Assembly: GCA_034008185.1 (NCBI GenBank)
Contig: CM067082.1
Location: forward strand, 9,904,984-9,968,983
DNA: 64,000 nt
Direction: 5' to 3'
Source: Gorsachius magnificus
Lineage: Eukaryota > Chordata > Aves > Pelecaniformes > Ardeidae
Below the pieces are notes generated by a model. That model made no database searches. It saw nothing but the letters and a program-made list of their open reading frames with translations, and was not told the origin of the DNA. The position numbers and the translations under genes are program-made. This document shows, piece after piece, positions 48,158 through 59,900 of the stretch; the stretch's first letter is position 1; each line of letters begins with the position of its first letter.

Positions 48158-50739
48158 AATCATAATTTTATTCTGTTACCAAAACATACGACACTGCAGG
48201 AATTCAAAATTCTTTCCATGTTATCCATCACATTACAGTCTTGTGCAGGTAACGTAGTAAAGTGCCACAGGCTGTTTTATACTTTAAAGGTAAACAGTGG
48301 TTTAGAGTATGTGTACCAAACTTCTGGTCATTGTCTCAGAAAAATAAATCACTTTGTCATTTTTATTTTGTAGGCTATTAAAAAATGTGACAGCTAATTA
48401 GAATGAAAAAATGTAGCTTCCTTATTCATTGAATTGAGCTGCATAACGATGCGCTATCAAAAGGATCCGGAGAGGAAAAGATGCATTAAATTAGTAACAC
48501 CAAACTTGAGAGTTTACAAAGAGTCCACATAAATAATTAATCTCAGAGAGGAATATAAAAAATTAAAAGTAACTCGAATCTTATGAACATGTGCAGTCCT
48601 TATGCAATCAAAACTCCCACAGAAACAAGAAGTTTGCCTATGAAAGAAGAGAAGACTTCAGGGCTTAGAAGATGAGATCAGCTGAAGGAAGAGCAAGCGT
48701 TTTATTAAAAATGACCCAATCTGAAAAGCTGTTTCTTGAAGTGAAGCAGTAGTCTATTCCTTCCTAATAGACACGAGTGTTTTCTAATCTTGTTTTTTCC
48801 ACCTTATCCTTTGAAACAAATACATGAGCAGTGGGTTACAAAGGAAGATGACGCCATAAGAGCTTGCTATTTTTACTCCTGTAAGTTTGCTTCACTTGTA
48901 AAATGGATCCATGCCCATAACTTTAACTATAATCTTTGTTTTGTTTGTATAAAGAAAAGAGGTAGGATGGAAGCAAGAACTCTTTAGTGACTTTTCTTCT
49001 GCTGCCCAGGGAACAGAAAAAGTCATGGCTGTCCAAACGCTGAGGCAGTGCTCACAGTGAGTGTTTTGCGGGGCGGCTAATGGCAGACAGCTTATGTGCT
49101 CAAGAGACGGCGCAGACCCCTACTACTCACTCGCTTCTAGCTATTCTCCCTTTCTGTTCCAGGACATGTTTCTACACTTAAATTACAGCCATCTTCCATC
49201 TTCCCAGAACAGTTCCAGCAAGTCCAGCAGAAGACGAAAGTCAATTGAAGGAAGAAAGCTTCAGGTGCTGAAGATAAACCTAGCTAGCAGCAAGTGAGGA
49301 CTACAAGACCTGTGATGCTCCCCATCAACAGCTCCTTGCAGCTGGGCTTGAAACAGAGAAATCTGTCAACAGCTGCTACGTCAACCTCCCACAACTGTTG
49401 AAGTCTTCAGCTCCTCTGGAATCCCCTGCCGCTGCTGTACTCTTCCTCAGTCTCAGAGAACAAAAAATAGTGTTTCTTCCTTTTATTTACAGACTTGAAA
49501 ATTTCCTGGTGGCCTTCTTGCTGAAAGGCCCATGCCACGAAGGATTCTGTCAGCTCTGCTCTCTCCCTTGCTCTCTCTAAGGTGAGGAAAATACCATCCT
49601 CTGGGGAAACCAGGTCCAGATCGGTCACTATAGAAAATGCTGTAATGAATGAAAGTTTGTTTTTTTTTTTTTAAAAACCCATTCTCATACATATATAGGA
49701 CTGTATTATTAGAAAGTATAGTTTTTAATTGTATTATACATGCTCATTGCCTTATAAAAAAAAATTCCTGATCATGTCTAGTTCTTGCAGACCTACGCAC
49801 TCACCTTTACTGACAGTTTGCCGAGATGAGCAGGAAGAGAGCATAACTGATGCGTAACAAGTTCATGCTCAGCTGTGCACACAGGAGAAGCAAATGTTAC
49901 TCACTCCCATTGCCACATTTTAATTAGGCTCCTGTGCCCCTCATTTTTCTCTTGGATCCTTTTCAGTGTGCTTTTTGTCTGTTTGCCATGGGGGTAGATG
50001 AGCACATGCTCACTGACTCTTCAGAAATCCTCCTTAGTCTAATTTACTAAAGGCAGGAGCAATTGGGTACACAAAGAAAACCCAAGTAAAGCTTAGTTTA
50101 AGTAAAAACCACAAGCATTTTAAAAAAGGAATACTAAAATTATTTCCCTTTATTGTTTTAAGCGATAACATAGAAATCTATATGGCCTTAAACATCAGTA
50201 GAAAAGCCACCTAGTCATCATCTCATAAAACATGCTGTTCTTCATTAGTGCTTGAGTTTTGAGAAAAACTGTAAAGACTTCTGTGTTTAGAAGCGCAAAA
50301 TATGTTGGATTGTGTAGAGTGTCAGCAGCGTTAGGCAAAATGAAGCTTTCAGGGAGGCATAACGGCAGAGAGCATAATGGTATTTAAATTACTGGGCCAT
50401 AAAGAATGGAACTATCAACAAGTGAACAAAAAACATAACCCATGAAGAAAACTCCCAGAGTTAGTACAGTTATTTCATGCCATTAAGGGATTCAACTTCT
50501 TTTCTAATTTTTGAAACAGATGGTATGACAAGATTGGCAATGCTCTACAGCACGAGCATAATCTAACTCATTCAAAGCTGAGCTGAAAATAAAATGAAAC
50601 TCAGCATGGAAAAAGACTCAAGCTAACACACACGTGGGGAAAGGAATTCAAAACAAAGAGATGCAAACAGAAGAAGAAACCTGGAAAGCAAGTGTATTAA
50701 AGGAGGCCAAGAAAAGGATGGCACACATATTATGTCCAC
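48158..50739. other. Unique DNA, no gene recognised
   Basis: AT-rich single-copy-looking DNA. The plus-strand open frame 49061-49297 (78 codons, Ser/Lys-rich end) has no recognisable domain and I do not call it. Confidence 0.5.
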
Positions 50740-51318
50740 TGTCGTGGATTAACCCGGCTGGCAACTCAGCACCACGCAGCCACTCGCTCACTCCCCCCCC
50801 TCCCTCAGTGGGATGGGGGAGAGAATGGGGAAGGAGGAAAAGGTTAGAGCCGAGGGCTGAGATAAAGACAGTTTAATAAGAGAAAATAATAATAATAGTA
50901 GTAATGAGAATGGTAACAAAATATACAGAATATACAAAACAAACGATGCACAATGCACTTGCTCACCACCCGCCGACTGATGCCCAGCCCGTCCCGAGCA
51001 GCGATCAGTACCTGAGCCGCGATCACTCTGCCCATGACCGACCGACCGACTAAACCCCCCCGAGCATGACGTTCTATGGTATGGAATAGCTCTTTGGACA
51101 GTTTGGGTTAGCTGTCCTAGCTGTGCTGGACTCCCAGCTTGTTATGCACCTGGCCGAGCAGGAGAAGCTCAAAAAGTCCTTGAGTAGTCTGAGCACTACT
51201 TGGCAACAACTAAAAACATCAGCGTGTTATCAACATTCTTCTAGTACTAAATCCAAAGCATAGCACTGTGCTAGCTTCTGTGAAGAAAATTAACTCTATC
51301 CCAGCCGAAACCAGGACA
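50740..51318 (-). mobile_element. Solo LTR 7 (ERVL-like, sub-type A)
   Basis: 579 bp, left end TGTCGTGGATTAACCCGG, right end CCAGCCGAAACCAGGACA, with a perfect 5-bp duplication TCCAC (50735-50739 and 51319-51323). Sense is minus. The poly(A) signal ATTAAA is present (plus TTTAAT 50872-50877), with 3-4 AAT-like units beside it. No TATA box, as in the copies at 25.1 and 25.9 kb, which it closely resembles. Intact termini suggest a relatively recent insertion. Confidence 0.92.
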
Positions 51319-53481
51319 TCCACTTAACCAGGAGAGGCATTTTAGCTATGCAGACTTTAATTATCCAAACTGCAACATGCCTGGGATGTTGGGACTTGTG
51401 CTTCTATGCCTAGCTAATAGATCAGTGATTACATGGCTTTTAATGATGAGAAGTCACTGGAGCTTGAGTTTCTATGCCTTTTCTAACATTTTCCATACCT
51501 TCCTGACCTTCTTCGTGGCAGACATGATGCACCATATTTTATGGTTCAGAAAATTCGTAAATCTTGTTGTCAGAGTTGCGGATTGCTCTTTTTCCTCAGC
51601 CCCCCAGGGAAGATCTGATTCAGCTCCACAGTGCCACCTTCTGAAACAGCAGCACTGAGTGCCGTGTGTTTGAATATTTGTCATGAACAAATAAATATTC
51701 TCCAGGTCCATCTGTGTGCAGCGAGATCAAAGTGACGGAACCACCCTTTCCTCACCAAAATGTTTGGGGGGGACCTGTGTCTTTCCTGATTTCTTTTTTT
51801 TTTATTTATAGCAACACTTAAGAACTTACCATACATTACGTATCCCCAATGCATTCCTTTAAAACTGGTTATGTGTAATAGTTCAGCATATCCTTTATTT
51901 ATTTTCATTTGGGTGAGAAATGAAGTTAATTATAACTCATTCAGAGGTTTGATGGCTGTGAGCAATCCCAGTTCATAAGTTTCAGGACTTGTGTTTTTTG
52001 TCCTTTTATTGTTTGCTTCCATAAAACCTTCAATACTTTTCATAATGGTCTCTTTCTTCTGACTACTAATGCATAGATTCAAGAAATATCCTGGGTTTAA
52101 TTATCTCTTAAAAAGAATCAAAGAGATATTTCGTGTAATATTTAATTTTCCCTGGATGTCTCTCTCTCTCTCTTTTTTTTAAAAATCAATAGTCTTTTGC
52201 TCTACTAGCTTAAATTTAACATGGATTACTTGGAAATAAAGTCCAAACTGATCCAGTTTTTCATTAAAAGAAGTTCATTGAAATCAATTTAGAAACACTG
52301 GTAAATGCTTCAGAGCACAAAGTGGTTTCATGATAGGTTAGGAAGGAATCCTGACTCCTGTTCCCCTTCCCAGCCACTTTCTACACAATTAACTCAAGTG
52401 CTTTCCTTGCTTACTTCTGTAACATGTGTGTTGTCTTACTTGATCTGTGCAAAATGTTCATAAGAAAATTGAAAAAACCAGGATTTTTTCCAAGTTGGTT
52501 TTAATTTCACCAAATAGTGATGCCTGGTCCAGTCCAGAAAGAGAAAAATGCAGCCATTTTGTGAAATTCTGCACTTTGTTTCCTTACAGACTGGCTAGAT
52601 GTCTAGTTCTGGCCAGCAGAATTACAGATGACAGGCTAAACAAGTAGTAGGATAGTTATAATGGATTTATGTATCATGCAGTTTTATGCATTTAACTTTT
52701 ATTTCCTTAAGCTAAGGGGCTTCTTTCATTACGGTTGCTACAGAAGATTTGGAGAGCCTCAGTTACATCCAAAAGGGTGTCTCAGAACACATAAACTACA
52801 TTAATTTTTAATCTGACTTTTTCTTTTGGAAAGCCTCTTCCTGCTTACTGACTTCCTCTGCTACCTCAGCTGGAGAAGGTCCCTGTTGTAAAAAAAAAAA
52901 TGTCCCCTGGTCTCAGTAAGTGATTACTGGGACATCTCTCAGTAAGGCAGGTGGTCATGTCCTTTCATTGCGTTCTCCTCAGTCCTTCTTATGGTCCATT
53001 ATGTTGCTCTTTCGAACATCTTTTGCTGCCTGCTTGGCTTTTCCTCTCACAATCTTTTGAAAGCTCAGCAGCACATATGCTTGCCTTGTAGAAATCATAT
53101 AACTCAAAAAAATCATTTTATAATAACCTCATTAAATTAATGACATTCATTCTGTCATGAGCTTCATATTGAGACCAGACACAGTATAACCAATGATGAA
53201 ATGAAGAAAAGATGTTTAAGCCAAGCAGAACCAGCCCATGGGCACTGTCAGTTTTTAGGAGACTTGTTCTGGACATTTAGTAATTTTGATTTAAACATAC
53301 ATGGTAAAGAATCTGAGCAAAAATTATTTCCCTTTGTAATTCAAAATATAAGAATCACAATGATTTTCTTAGGCCAGGGCTTATATTTTCCATTAACACA
53401 GCAGTTACCAAGGAAAAGTTTTGCATTAGGTTGTAAAAAATCATTACATGAGCAACAGATATTTGATATTTCCTGATTAAT
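51319..53481. other. Unique DNA, no gene recognised
   Basis: AT-rich DNA with a TC/T tract at about 52157-52180. No gene or repeat family was recognised. Confidence 0.5.
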
Positions 53482-53540
53482 ATCATAGAATCATAGAATT
53501 TTTGGGGTTGGAAGGGACCTTTAGAGGTCATCCAGTCCAA
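53482..53540 (-). mobile_element. Minimal CR1 3' end (59 bp), minus orientation
   Basis: ATCATAGAATCATAGAATTT, then GGGGTTGGAAGGGACC and AGGTCATCCAGTCCAA: the 3' end of the 40.25-kb sub-family, cut off after 59 bp and immediately followed by another CR1. Confidence 0.9.
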
Positions 53541-53903
53541 ATAGAATCATTTACGTTGGAAAAGAGCTCCAAGATCATCAAGTCCAACCATTAACCTAAC
53601 ACTGTCATTCCACCACCAAACCATGTCCCTAAGCACCACATTTAAACATCTTTTAAATACCTCCAGGGATGGGGACCCAACCACTTCCCTGGGTGGCCCA
53701 TTCCAATGCTTGACAGCCCTGTCGGTGAAGAAATTGTTCCTGATGTCCAATCAAAGCCTCTCCTGGTGCAACTTGAGGCCATTTCCCCTCGCGCTATTGC
53801 CCATTACCTGGGAGAAGAGACCAACACCCACCTCACTACACCGTCCTGTCAAGTAGTTGTAGAGAGCGATAAGGTCTCCCCTGAGCCTCCTTTTCTCTAG
53901 CAT
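53541..53903 (-). mobile_element. CR1 LINE 3' part, minus orientation
   Basis: Starts with the tail remnant ATAGAATCATTTACGTTGG and continues through the 3' UTR and ORF2 end (minus-strand peptides [18 protein letters not shown] and VLRDMV). It ends near 53900 at CTCCTTTTCTCTAG. It belongs to the same sub-family as the 4.97- and 14.65-kb copies, so the two CR1 pieces here come from two different sub-families. Confidence 0.94.
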
Positions 53904-56900
53904 TCCCAATTAAAGGTAGCCTTTTACAGAAAGCATCTTTTTCTGACTTGATTTTAAGTCATTACAGTGACTCATTAAAATATATTGTTTCTGAAAACTC
54001 CCTAAGGCAGCAAATGAAATGTCATACAGACAGATCATCATCCGTAAGGCACTGCTTTGCAATTAATATGACTTTTATAACATAACTCTCTCTTTTTTTT
54101 TTTTAACTGACAATGTGTCCTGAACTTCTTTTTTTTTTTTTTTTTTTTTTTTTACAGCATTACAGGCAGCTTTGAAGGGCTGGAAATCACTTCAGGTATG
54201 TACAGAGCGGGACAACCATGGGGATACATCCCATCGTTACCTCTCAGTATGTAAATACTGCATGTCTGCACTTGTAAGTGCAAAGCTTCACTATGGGACT
54301 CTGTGTATACAAATATAAGAAACTGTTTGCAAACCCTCATGGTGAATTTAACGTAACTGTAGCATATGTAACATGCTGGCTGACTGCACAGATCCTTGAT
54401 GGGTTAAATGGGCTGTACTGATGGGAAGGGCCTGGGCAAAGACATCAGAAGGTTGCGATGGTGTAAGCACTAGTAATAGAGTGGGGAGAAAGTTCAGGTT
54501 TGGTTTTACCCAGCACTTGAGGGAACTTTGGTGCAGCCATATCCTGCTCAGGAATATGCCCTTCTACCCTCCTAGAGAGGTTGGAGCCTTTCATTCTTTC
54601 ATCCTGTTCATGCTTTTAAATACCCAGGATATCCTTGGTCATAGATCTTTATTAGTGTCCCAACCACAGTCACGGGAAAGTATTTCATATAGTGCAAAGT
54701 ATAAAAAGATCAAACCGAAATCCTGCTAAATGAGCATATTAGGAATATTTACTACAGCAAAACATAGCATTTGCCTGACAAATCCAAAACTGTTCAAATC
54801 CCTTTATCATGCAGATCATTTTATTAAGAAAAAAGAGATGGGTTTGGTTTTCCAAATTGACATGTTTTCCAGATCTGTTTATTCAGCTAATAAGCTGCAA
54901 TATCAGGTGGGGAATTCATCAAGGGTGAATCAAGCAGTCGGTACTGAGGATGGGACCTCCAGAGGCTCTGAATTGCCCTCTGGGAATGCCTCCCTCCCCA
55001 CTGCCCCTGTACCCACCCTGGGGAGATCAGCCTGCTGGTACAGGGTTCAAAGCAGGCAGGGTAGGAGGCTGCACGCAGCCTTCCCTTGCTACATGTTCAT
55101 GGCCTAGTGGGGCTGGGATCCCCAAGGAACTAAATCATGCCTCTAACTAGGGAAATAATACACGGGTGCATTGCTCAGGCACATACAATCTCCTCTCGCG
55201 TTAATAGCTGGGCTGTCTGAAGCACTGCTAGCACTGTTACTGCTCTGCTTGCAGAGGGGGGCTTGTTTCTGGCAGGTGTGCTTGGCTGACTAAGAAGTTA
55301 GTTGCTTGAATTTTTTACCCCCGCTGCTTTGAAAAATCTGTATTTTGTGACAGCAGTGATGCAATACCCTCAGTAAACCCCATGGTGTCAGGACAGAAGG
55401 GATTTCACATCATGGTGGCCAGACTGAAGCAGTCTGCTTTCCCCTTCTTGCTGGCTTCCAGGCTGCTTTCTTCCTCCTCCCTCCTTCCCTCTCACTCCCC
55501 AACTCTCTTTCCTTCCCTCTGTTCCCTTATGAAAGGGTAAATGTTCCCTCCTCAGTTCTTTTTAAACTAATGGGAGGTATCGCATTTCCCAGCTCCATTT
55601 AATTCTTTGGCTCTAATCTAACCAAAACATACCCAAGGAGGGTTTTATCATGCTCTGGAGGTCTTTATGTGACTCTAGGGACTAATAATGAATATTCAGC
55701 AGCTCAATTATATACCATGGAAACAGAAATGGATAACCCAGGGGAAAGAGAAATAAAAGGTCTAATCAAAGGAAAGAGATAACTTGAAGATAAAATGTGA
55801 TGGAACCATGAACCAGAGAAATACAAAAGACTCTTCCAGATTGCAGAGGTTGTGAAGGAGAAAGCTTTTCCCTGTAAAAGATAACACACTGTATGAAGAA
55901 GAGCCACTGAGGTCAGGAAAAAATATTCCTGCTGTCATAGTTATGGCCCTCAGATTTAATGATACCTTTACTCAACATTTGTCCCATTAAGATGGAGAGG
56001 TCCAGCTTCTGACCTGCTGTCTAGATCTGGCTCATCCATCCACCTAGAGCAGCTGTTCAGGCAGCAAGAGCTGCCCTAATCCCCAAGTGCTTCCTTTCCA
56101 GCCCAGGGTGTCCCTGTAGGCACCGTGTCATGAGCTGGTTCTGCCTCTGCTGTCCAGAGAGGGTGAAATGAGGAGCAGACATCTGCTTGCACGAAGAGTT
56201 GAGCCTTGTCTAGCTGAAATAGCAGGTTCTTTTACATCCAGGCAACCTGCAAGGAAAAGGAATATACGCTCCCCCCAAACCTGCCCCCCACAAATAGCAT
56301 ATTTAATCCACTTTTTAAAGCTGTCGAGCTAGGTTAAATGGATTCTCCATAACGAAAACAGCAACAATGACTAAAAAGCCTTCCCAGCTGAAAAACAGGT
56401 CTGTTAATTCCCTTTCAGTGCTCTTTGCTGTTCCGTAAGGTGTCTGATTTTACCTCAATTTCCTTAACACATTAATAACAGGACACAGCCCCAGGTAATT
56501 ACTCTTTGCTGCTGGAAATGAAACTGGAAGTATTTGAGCCTCCTGTGCCTGTGAAGTGTTTACTTTCTGGGTCATGGGGGACTGCACTGAAATTACTTTG
56601 CAGGTTTTTCTTCCTTGGTTTGGGATTTGTGAACGATCAGCAAGTGGTTTTCTGCCATCAGTCAGGAGCTGTGCTTTGTCTGAATTATTTAGATGAGAGA
56701 CCCAAATTCCGGTCTCGATTTCTCTTAAGAAAAACCGTAAAGGTAAAAGCTGCTCTCAGACTGAAATATGACGTTTCATGTTTTGGGACTGAACCTTAGG
56801 GGCCTTGCAACACACATTCCCAATCAGCCACACATCTGGGGAGCATCCACCCTAGAGCTGCTCTGAATTTAGGAATTAAAAAGTAGAATCCATTTACTCA

Positions 56901-59900
56901 AGTCCCCAAGCAAAGCAATTTGGACTTTGATTTCTTGTAGCATCTTTTGGCTGATGTATGCTATGATTAAAATTTTTGTTGCTGATGATACATTATGCAT
57001 GCAATATCTGATGAAGTAAGATCACAGTAAAATCTAAAAATAGAGTCATTCAAGTGTCCTTAAAAGAAAACCTGACATGAATACTAGCTCACACATCAAT
57101 GAAACTGAGCTGCAAAGGCACACTCTTCTTATCCGCACTTCAGTCAGAATTTAAAGCACAGACAGATCTCTGTTGTGCACATTTCTACCATCTAGACCTC
57201 AGAGGTGATTTGATTTAATTTAGTTTTATTTAATGAGACAAGAGGACAGACAAGGTGTACACCGAGTTCCTCCATACAGCAGAGGTTGACGGTTTTGCCC
57301 ATTTTGCCCTACCCAGTTAAAGCGTTGCACTTGGCTGGTCCTGACTACTCCTCAGCAGACCAGTGGGAGCTACCGCAAGTCAGGGGTAGCATTTCAAAAC
57401 AGCTTTTATTTTCTCTCAAATAAAAGAATGGAATAACTCAATCTTATTGACATCAACAGAGGCGAACGTCTTTCTCTCTTTCAAACTAAGCAGCCACAGC
57501 CTAAACATCTGCTCTCTGCCTGAATCATTTATTCTCCCCTTGATTTGAAAATGTGCTCAGGAGGATTCAGGGTTTAAAGCTGGTTTCCATAACCTGCTTA
57601 TTGGTGTCCTAGTAGGAGGATCAGCTGCCTTCTTGAGTCATTGGGAACCCCTAAACCCTGTTGTAGTGCCCCCTTCCCTTGGAATGGACACCTCTAAGGG
57701 TGGGAATGTAATTCAGCCTCCTCCAGAGTGACGGGGAAGGGAGTGTCTGGCCAGCTAAACAGAGCCATCCACATGTTTCAATCTGTATATTCACTGAGTG
57801 AACATGTCTCTGTGGGTAAGATACAGTTATCCAGCACATGATAGGGGATCCACTCATCCTCAGGCAGCACACCACTTCATTTTTGCCCCCTTCACATAGC
57901 TTGAAAGGGGAAGAAGCAGGTAAAGAAATCCTAAAAAGTTATGGTAAGGGATTCTTCCAGTTTAGGCATGGAAGGGTACAATGAAAGGTGCAGAAAACAT
58001 GAATGACAGCTAGAGAAACAGGGATTGTTTGGAAAGAGAAGAGTGCTGGAGAAAGCAGTGTGACTTCTGGCTCTTCTGCTCCCAGAGGCCTAAGTCATCT
58101 TCAAAGCTTCTCCAGCCTGTGTTTCAATGTTTGCCTACATGTTGACATCGCTTTCCTCTTCTCTGGAGTTAACCCTGAAGAATACAGGTCTTGCTTTGAA
58201 GAACAATTGATGCAATTTTTTATTTTGGTTTCAGTGTGACGGTATCTGCTGTCAGCACATGGGAATCGACAACAGGCTTTGGTTTTGAACACAGTGGTTA
58301 TAAACAGACCTGCCTGTAGAGAGCATGGAGTTGACCTTGCAAACACAGTGTACAGTATTGACATTGGCTTGCTCCTTAGTGAAGGGATTTATTTGTTTTA
58401 TCTCTGCATCTTCAGCAGTGGAAGGCTCTGACAGAATATCAACGCAATGGGTTATTTGTCAGGCATTTCAAGACAGCCTCCCCCTGAAATTGAGATTTCA
58501 TCACTTTGAGACTTGAGAAAAAAAGCATTTTTTTTCTTTCCCCACTGCAGCACGTAGTGTCTCTGGCTGGATCGTTTGAGGCACATTTGCAGTGTTTGAG
58601 TAGGCTTTCACTCTGTCACACACACAAAAAAATACAGGCTTTTGGTAAGAGTATGTAGAACAGTTAGCCCCTTAACATTCAGCAAAAGAGGGATGACTTT
58701 GATTATTTAATTTGCAATTGCTACTTCTAGTTTGTTTTGCTTTGAATAGCCCAGCTATGGCAGTTAATGACTGTAGTAAAGCCAGAGAAATCAGCAGTGA
58801 GGTAGACGTGCTTGCAAGCAAAGCTCCGTGCAACCTGTCTTCATGCCATGCTTAATTCTTACCCTTTAAAATTGATCAAACGAGGGCTATACATTGTCTG
58901 CTAGCACGTCCATATTCAATATTATAAGCAGTGTTTAATGCATGCAGATTTGCCCTCCCTGTGGTGAGTAACAGTGACTGTAGCAGCCTGTTACTTAACA
59001 GTATGTGACAGAACTGCTGCTTTTGCTCAAATTGTGTGGATTTGTATTTTCAGAGCCGAAAGCTCCAGGTTTATTCCCAGTTAATGACAGCAGCACTAGT
59101 GCCTGCGCACATGCATTATTTACATAGAAACAAAATTAAAACTTTGACAGAGGAGAATATTTTAAGTAGATTGTTTCTGCTTTCATAAAGTGGTGGGAAG
59201 CCGTGATGCTGCAACTGAGAGAATAACAGGGTTAGATCCATCTTTGATACACCCAGAAGTGACAATGCAATTTTGCCAAGGGTCAAAGTATTCTAGGCCC
59301 ATTCCTAAGTAATGAGCCAGTGATCCATCTCCCCATCAAATAAGGAACTTCCACACCATGAAAAGTTGAAAATTACATGAAATCCATACAACATAACTGC
59401 ATCCTGAGAATTCTTTTGTCATTCATTTTTCCATGATTCTGACAATCTAAATAGTATGCAGTTGAGACTGCAGCAAGTTGGATTGCTTGCTGGTTTTGTC
59501 CTAAATTTATAAAAGTCAGATGAAAGATACTTTCTATCCACAAAAAAACCCCAGTTCTTCCCCTGATCTGCATTCCTAAACATTGGAGGAAAATATTTCA
59601 TTTAAGCTAGCCAAGACAAGAATATCAAATATCTATTGGGAAAATAAGTAGTTTTGGCTCCTGAAATGTTAATAGAAATATGAATCCCTGTAGTATCAAG
59701 CTCATATAAAATTTTCAATACTTTTAGAAGTAAAACTTATGAGCATGCTTACTGAAAAGTCTGGTCTATTTTTGTGAAGGTAAAAAAAAAATATTTTATT
59801 CACTCATGCTCACATACTCTGCAGATTTGTTTTTATATTTAGACTTGGTTCTTAATGTATAGCTGTTTACGAACGTTTAAGGTGAAACTCCATTTCTGCT

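Noticed and set aside
56975..57025. CTGATGAT and CTGATGAA as possible snoRNA C boxes
   Set aside because: No D boxes (CTGA) in the right positions with terminal stems.
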